DNA from: Uranotaenia lowii | Taxonomy: Eukaryota > Arthropoda > Insecta > Diptera > Culicidae | Direction: 5' to 3' | NCBI RefSeq assembly: GCF_029784155.1 | Contig: NC_073693.1 | Location: 184,161,802 to 184,225,801, forward strand | Length of the DNA: 64,000 nt | In this document: piece after piece, positions 52,801 to 61,933 of the stretch | Layout: each line of letters starts with the position of its first letter | How positions within the stretch are numbered: the first letter of the stretch is position 1 | Translations under genes and position numbers: made by a program | The notes under the pieces: generated by a model | Seen by the model: only the letters and a program-made list of their open reading frames with translations | Told to the model about the DNA's origin: nothing | The model's database searches: none

Positions 52801-52873
52801 TTTGATCGACAATAGTGGTGTCGTTGTCAGCTTCCGGACCAGTTCCGGTCTTGGGTTGAAATTCTCGTTCCAT
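46820..52873 (-). CDS. BEL/Pao Gag-Pol polyprotein with N-terminal PHD finger
   Basis: 2017 aa without interruption. A Cys4-His-Cys3 PHD finger occupies residues 28-71 (C28, C31, C43, C46, H51, C54, C68, C71). A charged coiled-coil-like stretch (LKRKQFEMEQKCLDEK) follows. Next come a BEL-type Gag region (NPADWPVFIANYNYTTEA), a zinc knuckle cluster from about 563 (CAVCKKLNHRAREC), and an aspartic protease (FVDEGSSVSML, about 685). The Pao-type reverse transcriptase has its YVDD box near 1098. RNase H-like sequence (HTFVDASEVAYACVTYF) leads to an integrase with an H2C2 zinc region (RCGICK) and a core (VGVDYFGPIHV about 1667, YSDNATNFQGAE, PPGAPHMGGAWERMVRS). The C-terminal NHLILG and DVVLIV region is the domain usual in this group. 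All catalytic motifs look intact. Confidence 0.93.
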   Translation of the reverse strand: MEREFQPKTGTGPEADNDTTIVDQNSSCVACSKPDSFDDMVACDLCDSWWHQCCAGVTKSIKDRDWTCPRCLPVPSRANSIRSTSTVRKALLEIKLQRIEEEKDLKRKQFEMEQKCLDEKYRLLEAAAVDDDIDSEGSRQEYHRRRQRTEDWVSSRTSNVSERLEGAVGGVDEGRTDAQPIEAEQIQQVNSVVRELNSKVANCQKEPDPLYANLKVILKACQIQNNASVSGTPYTGTVPKSTRMLAPPIAPRTFEQYERREENVFPDSTEYSMQNQCSYRKHPQVEPGYNAPVPQHIAPERDVMPSNLTPSPQAGLSGNRIQHSSIVLSTPSASQIAARQALSRDLPIFSGNPADWPVFIANYNYTTEACGFNCGENMIRLQRCLKGPAYEAVRSKLVIPSLVPAVIDALEMRFGRPELLIETFINNVKSTTPPRADRLETLIDFGEKVQTLCDHIIAAELTDHLANPQLMKDLVEKLPPDYRMKWAEFREPLAKVNLQTFREFMNRIVKNAYRVTGARSIVEEVKSVKRDRGKNPNRIYVHTETGGSDPGRLNTPAAKEQKPIECAVCKKLNHRARECKTFEALSVEDRWKRVKDFGLCFTCLFRHGRRPCKNTKRCEVNGCEKRHHPLLHSDQKPQKPPTTTVETLNAAMNHQTAGSTPSLFYRIVPVTVHQGERSIDTFAFVDEGSSVSMLNTDLADKLGLQGRKKPLCITWTSQVTRTEQNSRRVSFEISALGKPKRFRMSNVSTIESLDLPVQSLPISDLQKRYPHFRGVPVVGYQNAVPEILIGVDHLRLVVPLKVREGSKGEPTIVKTRLGWNVYGGQRNSMPFALNFHQCECNCDVNLEDSIKKYFAVEETGVKPTLYQGSEEDARAMSILKNTTIQVDGRYESGLLWKHDMVELPDSRPMALRRLECFERKLQRNPQLKANVEQQIDEYLKKGYAHRATEAELAAADPRKTWYLPLNVVTNPRKPGKYRLVWDAAATVKGVALNTMLLKGPDLLTSLPAVLFRFRQHTIGVSADIKEMYHQVRIRKADRDAQRFLWRRNPTDEPEVFIMDVATFGSASSPATAQYVKNTNALQFRDEAPRAVAEIVDGHYVDDFVSSFPTIQEAQQISAKVKEIHQKGGFELRNFCSNSPELLTYLNEQAETTTKVLGVDKNDERVLGMMWVTTNDTLQFSTTMSADIQKLVKENTKPTKREVLRCVMTLFDPLGILSPYLVHGKVLIQELWRSGVGWDEQISDCSFQRWLKWIDIVDRINDIKIPRYYFGNFETPGTIEIHTFVDASEVAYACVTYFRRINEDGTINVALVSAKTKVAPLKPMTIPRMELMACVIGTRQAQFVVNGHSFSFTRRLFWSDSNTALSWINSDPMKFQQFVRFRVGEILESTQRQEWRWVPTKLNPADEATKWGVGPYFSDSSIWFRGPEFLYQEEELWPTRKALSEPTEELRHCNMHAESIRLEDPIDVGRFSRWSKVLRVTAYMYRFSRNSRKNSVRNFDNLTQEELLLAENCLIRMIQRDTYPEDLKILKENSELPRQKWKALPKTSKLEQLSPVLDEFGILRVDSRIVAAKRVSKETKYPIILPGKHVLTELIIDSYHRKFLHRFDETTVNEIRQKYHIQKLRSLVKKISKRCGICKIRRAQPVVPRMAALPPARLSPFERPFSYVGVDYFGPIHVKVGRSQVKRWIAIFTCLTVRAVHVEVAYNLSTESCVMCVRRFIARRGFPIEIYSDNATNFQGAERLLFEQINNKLATTFTSTTTSWFFIPPGAPHMGGAWERMVRSVKTALYAACENELLDDEALYTFLVDAELIINSRPLTYMPLNSETEEALTPNHLILGSSNGVRQPTIPEECTHDLLKRAWTKVQKKLDQFWRRWVLEYLPTLTKRTKWFNETRDIAVGDVVLIVNEGKRNSWERGLIVELIAASDGRIRQAWVRTGNGVYRKPIAKLAILEVSSQDGGSRELPDCERGSIVSNDEGVNEDSGSDETEASRRFHRGENVGKLATVPVRGCSKVAEK

Positions 52874-52962
52874 CTTTGTTGGCGAACCTCGAACATAAAG
52901 TTAATTTCGACGATTCCCAGTTGCTCGACGAATTTCGACTTCAATTTGATTTAATTGAAGAA

Positions 52963-53602
52963 TGTTGTGATAGGGCGGCAAATGAAAAGCGATGCACTGG
53001 TACTGATAGCAGACTATATTTATAGTTTTGTAGTGCTTCAATTCTATGGAATAAAAGATGAGTTATTACAAACATGGTTCAAAATGGTTTTATAGGTTAG
53101 AACTTACAAATCAGTGACCCTAGCTATTCAGGCCCTAATACAACTCAGTTCAACCTCGTATCGAGAGCAAAGAGTCCTGTGGACAATATTCTGGGTAATT
53201 TGCGGCGTTATACAATAAAATTAATTAAAAATTACCGATTTGCTACTTTTAGCACTCTGTTCAACAGAGATGTTCAACCCAATATCAGCGCTTTTGCCTG
53301 ACACTAAAATACAAAAGTTAATAACGAGCCACTCCAAACTACATGTATACCTACATGATCCTACGCTCCTGATTCCAAAAATCAACGATAATAAACAAAA
53401 CGGAACTTCGAAATTTGGCTTTCAGTACAAAACAAACTTTCTGCTTCTACGCAGTACGCAACTCGATACAAAATGGCTAACAGAAGTGAAAATTTTCCTC
53501 GTGCGGTCACTTTTGGCGGCAACGATGACGTTTAGTTTTCGCTGTTATTTCTCAGCGACTTTTGAACAACCGCGGACTGGCACGGTGGCCAGTTTTCCAA
53601 CA
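52963..53602 (-). repeat. 5' LTR of the BEL element
   Basis: Same 640 bp as 46238-46877. The coding frame starts 90 bases downstream of its end (at 52873). Confidence 0.95.
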
Positions 53603-53912
53603 CTGGTCATATGAATTTATGATTAGGTGCAATTTTTTTCAATGCTTTGGTGAATCGTGTTCCTAGTTAGAAAACTAACTAATTATTAACGAAATTCAAG
53701 TCATTCATACCGTTTATCGTGATCCTTCGGGCATCGAGTTCAATGTTGTTTTGTTGGATTGAAGGAGCGTTCACTTTAGACCTTGAACATTGAGCCATCA
53801 GAAAACAGTGCTGAGGATTTTTTTGTCCAAGATTTCGGCGATGTTGCCACATATTTTATTTTGAGAGGGATCGGATGTCGCTTCTCTTATATGAAGGTTC
53901 ACTATATTTATA

Positions 53913-54491
53913 TATCGATTTTCATTTTCAAATATATTAATGTTTTATAAGGCCCTCAAAGGGGAAAATAGAAATCAAATCAAATAAATTTATTGTTGTT
54001 ATATAAGTTGGACATATTAAACGCGTATAGATATCCTGGACGCCAGTTGTAAAAAGGTTGTCCAATAATGCTTTTTAATACCATAAAATATATTATACAT
54101 CGTTTATAAACTATCGTTAAAGACTTATGAAACCAAACGAGATTCTAAGTGTTACTTGGGTTAATAGTTGGATTGGAGTGCATCAAAAAACCTTAATTGT
54201 TACTTGGACGTTGATTGTTTTTGTTATAACAATCTGTTAATTCTGTCCACTTATTTTGTCGATTGTATGCAGTGTGAACGCATACTAAACAACAACTATC
54301 GTTAGTATTTGCCAATGCACTTAAGCGTCATTTCGTACACATGTTTCACACATGCATTTCGTTGCATCTCCTGCGAAAATTCTATGCGCGCAGTTTGATT
54401 GCGATTGCAAAGGAAGTCAGTTGCACAGATTAAATTGCTCAACTGGAAACATATCAGACGGAACTGTTGAAATTATCCCGCAAGTTGTAAA
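53913..54491. other. Upstream of the PDHA-like gene
   Basis: Non-coding. The presumed promoter and 5' leader of the next gene lie near 54290-54491. Confidence 0.4.
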
Positions 54492-54651
54492 ATGTTCCGT
54501 TCTTTAATTGCAGAACTCCCCAATGTGATTAAGAAGGTAGAACAATCATATTAATCAATCTCATGTACGGAAGAATGAAATTTTTCACCTTTTTCAGTCT
54601 CCTTCAAAGGGTGTGAAAAATTATGCAACTGAGGCGACGTTTGAAGTCAAA
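54492..54651 (+). CDS. First two coding exons of probable pyruvate dehydrogenase E1 alpha
   Basis: Exon 1 (54492-54536) encodes MFRSLIAELPNVIKK. Exon 2 (54598-54651) encodes SPSKGVKNYATEATFEVK. The introns are GT-AG (GTAGAA...TTTCAG; next donor GTAAGT). The N-terminus is a mitochondrial presequence type (basic, hydroxylated, no acidic cluster). NYATEATFEVK matches what I know of the junction between presequence and mature insect PDHA, where PxKLH normally follows. The enzyme is the thiamine-dependent decarboxylase of the pyruvate dehydrogenase complex. The TPP-binding domain would lie in exons beyond 64000, so the identity rests on 33 residues. Confidence 0.6.
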
Positions 54652-54959
54652 GTAAGTTTGTAGTTAGTAAATTTGTAATTTTCAGTTTCTAATTGAGAAT
54701 ACTACGGGTTGTTACAGTAAATATGTGATAATTCATGTCTTTGCGAAAAAAGTGATATACCTACTACAGAAATTGATAGGTTGTAAAAGTTCCAATGTAT
54801 TCCAACTAATCAAAGATCCAACATCGGAAAGATCAATCTTGCTGATAGATCGAAACTATCAGCAAGGATGTTTTTTTTTTCGTTCGAAGTGTTTGCGTAA
54901 GTTTCTGATCGTATGTTGTTTTGCTACATATATTTATACACACTAAGCTTTTAGTTCGA
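54652..54959. other. Intron sequence, nothing recognised
   Basis: Start of a presumed PDHA intron of more than 9 kb. It contains a short inverted repeat CAATCTTGCTGATAGATCGAA/ CTATCAGCAAGG at 54834-54870. Confidence 0.4.
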
Positions 54960-55125
54960 TTTATAGCAAAAAATATTGCTGGAAACGTTCAGCAATCCAT
55001 ATTTTTGCTGGAAACCGGCAAACATGATTCGTTTTGCTGACTTTAACATTTGTTCTATTTTGCTGGAAATTTCCCAGCAATTGATCATTATTGCTGGAAA
55101 ATCAGCAATCGAGGTGTCTGATTTT
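54960..55125. repeat. TTGCTGGAAA-rich MITE, copy 2
   Basis: The same family as 31415-31620 in opposite orientation, with at least seven GCTGGAAA/TTCCAGCAA words. Confidence 0.7.
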
Positions 55126-55199
55126 AGCTTTGTTATTTTCGAAAGTAAATTATAGGTATTGAAACAATAAAGTTAAAGCAAATCATTCGGTAAGTTATC

Positions 55200-55397
55200 A
55201 TGTGAAAAACGGTATGTGATCGGGGAGGTTATCTGAGCGATCACGTACCATCTTTTGTTTGTTCGCACTGCAAGTTTCCGCTTGTGGGGCGAACCACGTT
55301 TGGCCTACTAATGTGTGGTTGTAGATGCAAATGGCCCTTTTACCGCCTACTCGATTTTTGCAGTACTGATAATGTCTTCTTAAGAAAAAAACATATC
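55200..55397 (-). repeat. Interspersed repeat, copy 2
   Basis: The block 55263-55335 (GCTTGTGGGGCGAACCACG, GCCTACTAATGTGTGG) matches 32923-33000 in reverse. It adjoins the jockey target duplication. Because RTE-like coding sequence lies on the other side of the jockey, it may belong to the 3' end of that LINE. Confidence 0.5.
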
Positions 55398-57355
55398 TTA
55401 AATATTGTCCTTTTTTTTTTAAATATACCTTTATTAGTACCAATTCATCATTACATTTATATTACATTAATACATTAAATTAGGTGTTCAGTTCAATAAT
55501 GAACTTTCAGAGCCCTATAGTTTAATAATCACTAAAATTTATTTATTCGACTTAAATTTGCTGAGCACAATCAAGCATTTTTATAAAGGAGAACATCCTG
55601 TAGTGAAAAAAAAAATATTTTAAACTAAAAACTAAAGCTATCCTAAAATTAAACTAATTGTAGAGAGAGCGAATCTCTGCGATGGAAGACTGCATCGATT
55701 TGCCTCTGAAGTTGGAGATGATTTTGTTGGCCATCTCTTCGATAGATTCAATGCCTGCAATCCGATGAAGATCTTCGGTGCTGTGCCAAGGTGGAAGCCG
55801 CGAAATCATTTTCAGAACCTTGTTCTGAATCCTCTGGATGGCTTTCTTCCTCGTCGCGCAGCAGCTAGACCAAATCGGAACTGCATACATTATCGCTGGT
55901 CGGAAGACTTGCTTGTAAATAAGCATCTTATTCTTCAGGCAAAGTCGGGATTTCCTGTTGATGAGAGAATAAAGAGATTTAGTGTATTAATTACATTTAG
56001 ATTGAATATCTTCAATGTGATTCTTAAAAGAAAGATTCCGATCAAGTGTGAGTCCCAAGTACTTCACGTGATCAGACCATTCTAAAGAAACCCCATTAAA
56101 AGTTATGGAATGATTTTCATTAGGTTTTAAAAAATTTGCTCTTGGCTTATGGGGAAATAAAATAAGTTGAGTTTTGGAAGCGTTAGGAGAAATTTTCCAC
56201 ATTTTCAAGTAATTCAAAAAGGAATTTAAATTTTGTTGCAATCTACTGCGTACCACCCGTAAATTTCGACCTTTGGCTGAAAGCAAAGTATCGTCAGCAA
56301 ATAATCTTCTACCTTTTCCTTCTGGGACATCAGGAAGATCAGAAGTAAAAATATTGTATAAAATAGGCCCAAGTATACTACCCTGAGGGACACCAGCTCT
56401 AATGGGTATCCTTTCAGAGCATGAATTTTGATAGCTTACTTGCAAAATTCGGCTAGTCAAATAATTTTGAATAATTTTGGTGAGATATACAGGAAAATCA
56501 AATCGAGCTAATTTAGCTACTAAACCTTTGTGCCAAACACTGTCAAAAGCTTTTTCAATATCAAGAAGAGCAACACCAGTTGAATAACCCTCAGATTTGC
56601 TAGCGTTAATCATATTAGTTACACTCAAAAGTTGATGTGTAGTAGAATGTCCATGACGAAAACCAAATTGTTCATCAGGGAAAATAGAATTCTGATTAAT
56701 GTGAATCATCATTCTATTCAAAATAACTCTCTCAAATAGTTTACTTAAAGAAGGAAGCAAACTAATTGGTCGATAACTTGAAGGCTCTGAAGCACTTTTT
56801 CCAGGTTTCAAAATTGGAGTTACTTTGGCATTTTTCCATTTATTGGGAAAATAAGCCAAGTGAAAACATTTATTGAAGATTTTAACTAAAAAATTTAAAG
56901 TGCTTTCAGGCAACTTTTTAATAAGAATATAGAAAATCCTATCTTCCCCCGGGGCTTTCATATTTTTAAATTTTTTGAAAATCAATTTAAGTTCATCAAT
57001 ATTTGTCTCACAAGAACTTTCAAACACAATTTGCTCAGAAAGAATATCATCAAATTCTAGGGAAATTTGAGCATCAATTGGACTTACAACGTTTAAATTA
57101 AAATCATGAACAGACTCAAATTGTTTGGCTAATTTTTGAGCTTTTTCTGAATTAGTTAAAAGAAGTTTATCCTAGGCTTGCCAGATGCTTTCAGCGAAAA
57201 GCGGGACATTTCACGACAAAAAAGCGGGACACAGCCGAAAAAAGCGGGACATTTAAGAAACTCTTTAAAAAAAGCTTATTTGTATTGCACGCTAGAAACT
57301 ATTAAACCATTTATGTTTCAAAAATAACCATTTTTGACCTTTTCCCGGGAAATGC

Positions 57356-57390
57356 CATTTTATGAGTTCTCCATGAGAACTCATAAAATG
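57356..57390. repeat. Perfect 16-bp hairpin
   Basis: CATTTTATGAGTTCTC (57356-57371) and its exact complement (57375-57390) are separated by three bases, within the hAT subterminal region. Confidence 0.85.
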
Positions 57391-57639
57391 ACTTTTCGGG
57401 GAGAAGTAGAAATATGGTTATTTTTTAACTGTAAGGAAGATTACCGAAGAAATTGAAAAATGGTTATTTTTTAACCGTAAGAGCTGTTTTGTGCGATTTG
57501 TAAAATTGATTACAATTCTCGAAGGAATTTAGAAAAACGTCATTAGGATAATAATTTTATTTCTTGTACATAATACTTATAAACATAATACTTTTTAAGC
57601 AGCCGAATCAACTGGTAGCAAAAGTAAAATTCCCCCACG

Positions 57640-58140
57640 AGCGCTACCGGGATGGATGGATGGAAACGAGCTCTTGCGGGATGGCCAATACAATAATCAC
57701 TAGTCTGCTATCCTTAACGGGGTGGGGGTGGAGGAGGCGGGTCTGGCGAATAATCTTTGACTCGCTGGTGATGTTTTTCATACATTCCGGCCCGTTCCAG
57801 CTCCTTCCGGATGGTGTGAAGCACAATTTCTTTTGTACTTCCATTGGCTGTGGCTGGTAACGATGGACCGGTGAGTGAGTCCTCGTCCTGTTGAATGTTG
57901 TTGGTGTATCTGCCGTGCCTAAACCGGCGTCATCCAATCGGTACCCTGAAATTTTTTGTTTATGATATTGGGATCGACAAGTTATTAGAAAAAATAACTT
58001 ACCTTTCTCCATCTCCTACAAATCCTAAGTTTCCACGACTTCCAGAACCGATTTTTCTAGAAACTGGATGCTGTTCCGCGGAAGAACAAATTTTGCTTAA
58101 TGGGCGTCCGGCTGCAATTACCGCTTTCAAAATGGCGATA
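57640..58140 (-). pseudogene. Host-like spliced coding fragment captured in the hAT
   Basis: On the minus strand, 58140-58007 is open as FDIAILKAVIAAGRPLSKI ... SRKIGSGSRGNLGFVGDGE and ends at AAAG then GTAAGTTA. After about 55 bases, TTTCAG precedes a second open block: YRLDDAGLGTADTPTTF, then in a shifted frame QQDEDSLTGPSLPATANG, IVLHTIRKELERAGMYEK, HQRVKDYSPDPPPPPPR and a stop. The donor, acceptor and polyproline tail look like the last two exons of a cellular gene, damaged by a frameshift. I do not recognise the protein. Confidence 0.5.
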
Positions 58141-58598
58141 TCAAATTATTCAACCATTTTCTGGTTTATACTCGAAAACTACTAAAATGGTTAAAATTCT
58201 TTCTAGAAAAAATGTTGAAAAATAACCATATTGGCGGTTTTGAAGTAAATATTATAAAATGGTTATTTAAAAACCGTAAATGGTTATAAAAAAATGAGCG
58301 TGTGCCAAACTTATACGTATACCATCAGCCAAAGTTATTCATAGAAAGTACACAAAGGATTTTTTTTTAACGCGGACTGATTTTGCAAAGTTTTTCTTAC
58401 ATGACTTCTTTTTACACGGTTTATTTTTGCCATAAACACGGAAATTTTCACGGTTCTTGAAAATTAACACGTTATTTGAAAGAAATATTTGAAGTCCTAC
58501 ATGTAAACAACGGATTTGAAATCGCGTAAAAATCCTTTCAAATAAATTTCAAATAAATTTCAAATTCGTTTAAAAAATTTGACAACTTCAGATAATGG

Positions 58599-60387
58599 GT
58601 GGTATGAAAAAAACTTAGTAATTGCTTTTGCTAAACTGAATCGAGCAGTCGAGCAGTCGCTTAAAGCAATTGCTTCGGTTGTTATGAATAAAGTTTTTTT
58701 GACAGCTGTTTTCTCAGTCAGGAGCTTTTACTTTTAGAACAAGCTAGTTTGGTATGAATAAAGCTCTGAAGCAATTGCTCGACCAATCTCCTAGCAGTTG
58801 CTTTATTTTCTAAGCATGCTCGGTAGCAGACTTTTCTAAATGCTACTGCGGGATGTCTTGGGGCTCGAAGATCGTACGTGGTGAACCGGGTGGCAATGGT
58901 GGTGCCGAACCTTCAATTTCGGAACTCGTCGAACTTTTACGGGTCCTAAATGTTGCTGAGCAATTGCTGTTGCTCGCAAGGTGGGTGTTGTTGATCACTA
59001 GCCGTTTCTCAAACCCTTTCACACGTTGGTCAACCCCCGGTAAGTGCAAGAAGAGCGATTGTTGGCAACTGGCGGATTTGGCTGCAGGCTTGCCCATTCC
59101 TGTCTTTTAAATATTCCCGGAAATTATCCCTTTCAACATGTATCCTTTTCAAATGAAAAAGAGGTAAGATGTAAAAAGTGTTTTTTTTTCATATGTTCAA
59201 AATAGCTTAACTCTATTATGGGGTTCAGCGGGGGGTTGGACAGGACATCAAACGATCGGAAGACTGATATACAATGGATTGTGGGTTCAAGCCAGCCGGA
59301 GTATCTCGGCAAATTTGGAATCATGAATAGGTTACTTAAGAACCTTTTCAGAATTCTTTATTTGTTTCGAACAGTTGGAAGGGAGTGAGATGAGTCAAAC
59401 CTGTCCCAAGCCAGTGGTAACGGACCCCTTGGTTGTGCTGCAATTATTGTTGATGAGTTAAGCATGAACAATATTTGAATATGCGATCAAGACTTCCCGT
59501 ACCGCCTCGGGTCGAAAGACCTATCAGCCACTGGTGGGTTTCCATACATACATACATATACATACATGCTCGGTAGCAGACTTTTCCATTAAAAAATTCT
59601 TTAATAACGTCATGAATTTATCAAATTAGCAATATTTCACTTCAAAACAATTCAAAAAGGCATTTTCAACATGGATAAAGAAAATCGAAATGATAACCCA
59701 ACTTTTTTCATATTCCTGTCGTTGTATAAAATCATTCGTCTAAGATGAAAATAAACAAATCAATTAGTAAATATTTCAAATTAAAAAAAAAATCCGGCTA
59801 TCGTGGAAGAAGTCCCAATTGGCTCAAAGTTAGAAATAAATTGTAATAATATAAAACATTATACAGATCTCTCATTTTTATATATATTTTTTATAATTCT
59901 AAGATTAAAAAAAAATCTAAATTAAAAGCGGGCCTATTGCCTATTATTTTAAACATCGGATTATCCCGATCCAAATACATGTGGGAGAGCTTATGATAAA
60001 TATTAAAGTTAGGCCGTTTTTCATTTGACAATATTCGAATATGTATGTATTCATTTTTCTTCAAACATCAACATACAAGCACGCATTAACAAAAAAAAAT
60101 CGCTCGTTCTCACACCCACCACCCGCTTCGTCGACTTCAAGGCTACTCTAGCCGTACTTTTCAATTTTCTGACCGTCTTCTTTCATTTTACTATAGAAAA
60201 CTTCAGATTCTGCTGGTTGGATAGCTCTATTTTTCGAAGCAAAAGCTATGTTCTAAGACTTTAGTACACATCCGCTAAGCAAATGTTTATTCATACCAAA
60301 CTAAGCAAATGCTTTGGACTTTTGCTTTGATTGATTTCGAGCTAAGTAAAAGCTACCGAAGCAATTGCTAAACCTTATTCATACCAC
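58599..60387. mobile_element. TIR element with AAGCAATTGCT words, nested in the hAT
   Basis: GTGGTATGAA at 58599 and TTCATACCAC at 60378-60387 are inverted. AGCAATTGCT, GGTATGAATAAA and TTTATTCATACC repeat near both ends (58646-58805 and 60286-60387). It hosts a retroposon at 58837-59564. Confidence 0.7.
58837..59564 (+). mobile_element. 728-bp retroposon with 22-bp duplication
   Basis: CATGCTCGGTAGCAGACTTT plus TC is repeated exactly at 58815-58836 and 59565-59586. The insert ends in CATA repeats (about 59543-59564), a LINE-like 3' tail. Its 5' half contains an open frame on the minus strand (SSTSSEIEGSAPPLPPGSP ... DIPQ) of unknown origin. It is a 5'-truncated LINE or a non-autonomous rider. 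Confidence 0.8.
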
Positions 60388-60713
60388 TAAATGTCCATCA
60401 TTGTATATTTGTACATTTGTAGAAAAATTAAGATGTTTAATCATTTGGAAACCACTAAAGTTTTATTTCTTCATTCCAAAGTTATTTACATTGCATTGGT
60501 TGCTCCAAGAACGCTTTACTGAAACTGAATCTTACTGTAACTTTAGGAATCATCAGTATTGTCTTATATAAATTCTGAAAAATAGGTGTTATTTTAAGAA
60601 AAAAGAGGAATTCGATTTTTTTTGTGTCGAACCAATGAACTTAAATTGAGGATAAAATTTGATACTTTCCAGTGAAAGTCAGTAAACTTTGTAAAAGTTT
60701 TCCATGAAAAAAG
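59587..60713. other. Interior of the nested DNA elements, nothing further recognised
   Basis: AT-rich. Apart from the terminal repeats near 60286-60387 no gene is supported. Confidence 0.4.
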
Positions 60714-61933
60714 CGGGACATTTTAAGGAAAAAGCGGGACGGCGGGACATACAACAACAAAGCGGGACATGTCCCGCTTTTGCGGGACGGATGGCAACCC
60801 TAGTTTATCCCCATCTTTCAAAGTAGGAATTGGCTTCTGGGGCTTTTTTAGAATTTTAGTTAATTTCCAAAATGGCTTTGAGTAGGGTTTTATGTCCTCT
60901 ACTGCTTTAGCAAAATTTTCATTACGAATGAAATTTAAACGACGTTTGATCTCTTTTTGAATCGCAATAAATTAATTTCAAATAAGGATCCCTAGTTCGT
61001 TGAAATTGGCGTCGACGAATGTTTTTCAGTCGTATCAAAAACTGAAGATCATCATCAATTAAAGGTTGATTAAATTTATGTTTAACTTTAGGTATTGAAG
61101 CGGCTCTAGCATTGACTATTGAAGTTGTCAAATTTTCTACAGCCAAATCAATATCTTCTATTGAATTCAATGGAACGTTTACATCTAAATTACGTTCAAT
61201 AAAATTCATATATCGCTCCCAGTTAGCCTTTTGAAAATTAAAAGTTGATTTTAAAGGGTTTTCAATGGGACTTTGGGATAAAGAAAATGTTACTGGAAGG
61301 TGGTCTGAATCGAGGTCCGCATGAGTTACTAATTGACTACAATGCTCGCCTAAATCCGTTAGAACCAAATCAATTGTGGAGGGATTTCTAATTGAAGAAA
61401 AACAAGTATGCCCATTAGGATATTCAACAGTATAATAACCTGCAGAGCAGTCATTAAACAAAATATTCCCATTTGAATTTGATGATAAATTATTCCAAGA
61501 TCGGTGTTTTGCATTAAAGTCACCAATAATAAAAAATTTAGATTTATTTCTGGTGAGTTTTTGTAAATCTCCCTTCAAAAAATTTTTCTGTTCACCGCTA
61601 CAATGAAAAGGCAAAAATGCGGCAACAATTATAATTTTCCCCATAGAAGTTTCTAATTCAATTCAAATTGTTTCTAAGACTTTTGTATTGAAAGAAGGAA
61701 GAAGTTTAAATTTGAGACGACTATTGATGACAATAGCTACACCCCCACCTTGTCGATCAAGTCGATCATTTCGTAAAATTTTAAAGAAAGCATTGCTTTT
61801 CAAGTTATTGTCTGGCTTTAAAAAAGTTTCAGTGATGGCAGCAATATGTATGTTTTGAGTTTTCAAAAATAAAAAGAACTCGTCTTGGTTAGCCAGCAAA
61901 GATCTAGCGTTCCAATTCATAATATTTAAACAT

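Larger units (their letters stand above)
46238..53602 (-). mobile_element. Complete BEL/Pao LTR retrotransposon, 7365 bp
   Basis: LTRs of 640 bp at 46238-46877 and 52963-53602 show no difference on reading. CTGGT is duplicated outside both (46233-46237, 53603-53607). On the minus strand a purine tract (CGGGGGGAGAA) precedes the 3' LTR, and one 2017-codon frame fills the interior. Identical LTRs and an open frame indicate a very recent insertion. Confidence 0.95.
46047..53906. mobile_element. Older TIR element interrupted by the BEL insertion
   Basis: TATAGTGAACC at 46047-46057 and GGTTCACTATA at 53896-53906 are inverted. Complementarity continues inward (TATAAGAGAAGTGACATC against GATGTCGCTTCTCTTATA). 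Without the BEL element and its duplication it is about 490 bp. Confidence 0.7.
57173..60802. mobile_element. 3.6 kb hAT-type element inside the jockey
   Basis: GTTTATCC flanks both sides (57165-57172, 60803-60810). The ends are TAGGCTTGCCA and TGGCAACCCTA. GCGGGACA words cluster near both ends (57202-57253 and 60714-60790), as expected for transposase-binding subterminal repeats. No hAT transposase is recognised, so it is non-autonomous. Confidence 0.9.

Noticed and set aside
58846..59110. Plus-strand 85-codon frame (MSWGSKIVRGEPGGNG)
   Set aside because: The opposite strand also has an equally plausible frame and the region is a recent retroposon. Neither strand has a recognisable domain, so no gene is called.
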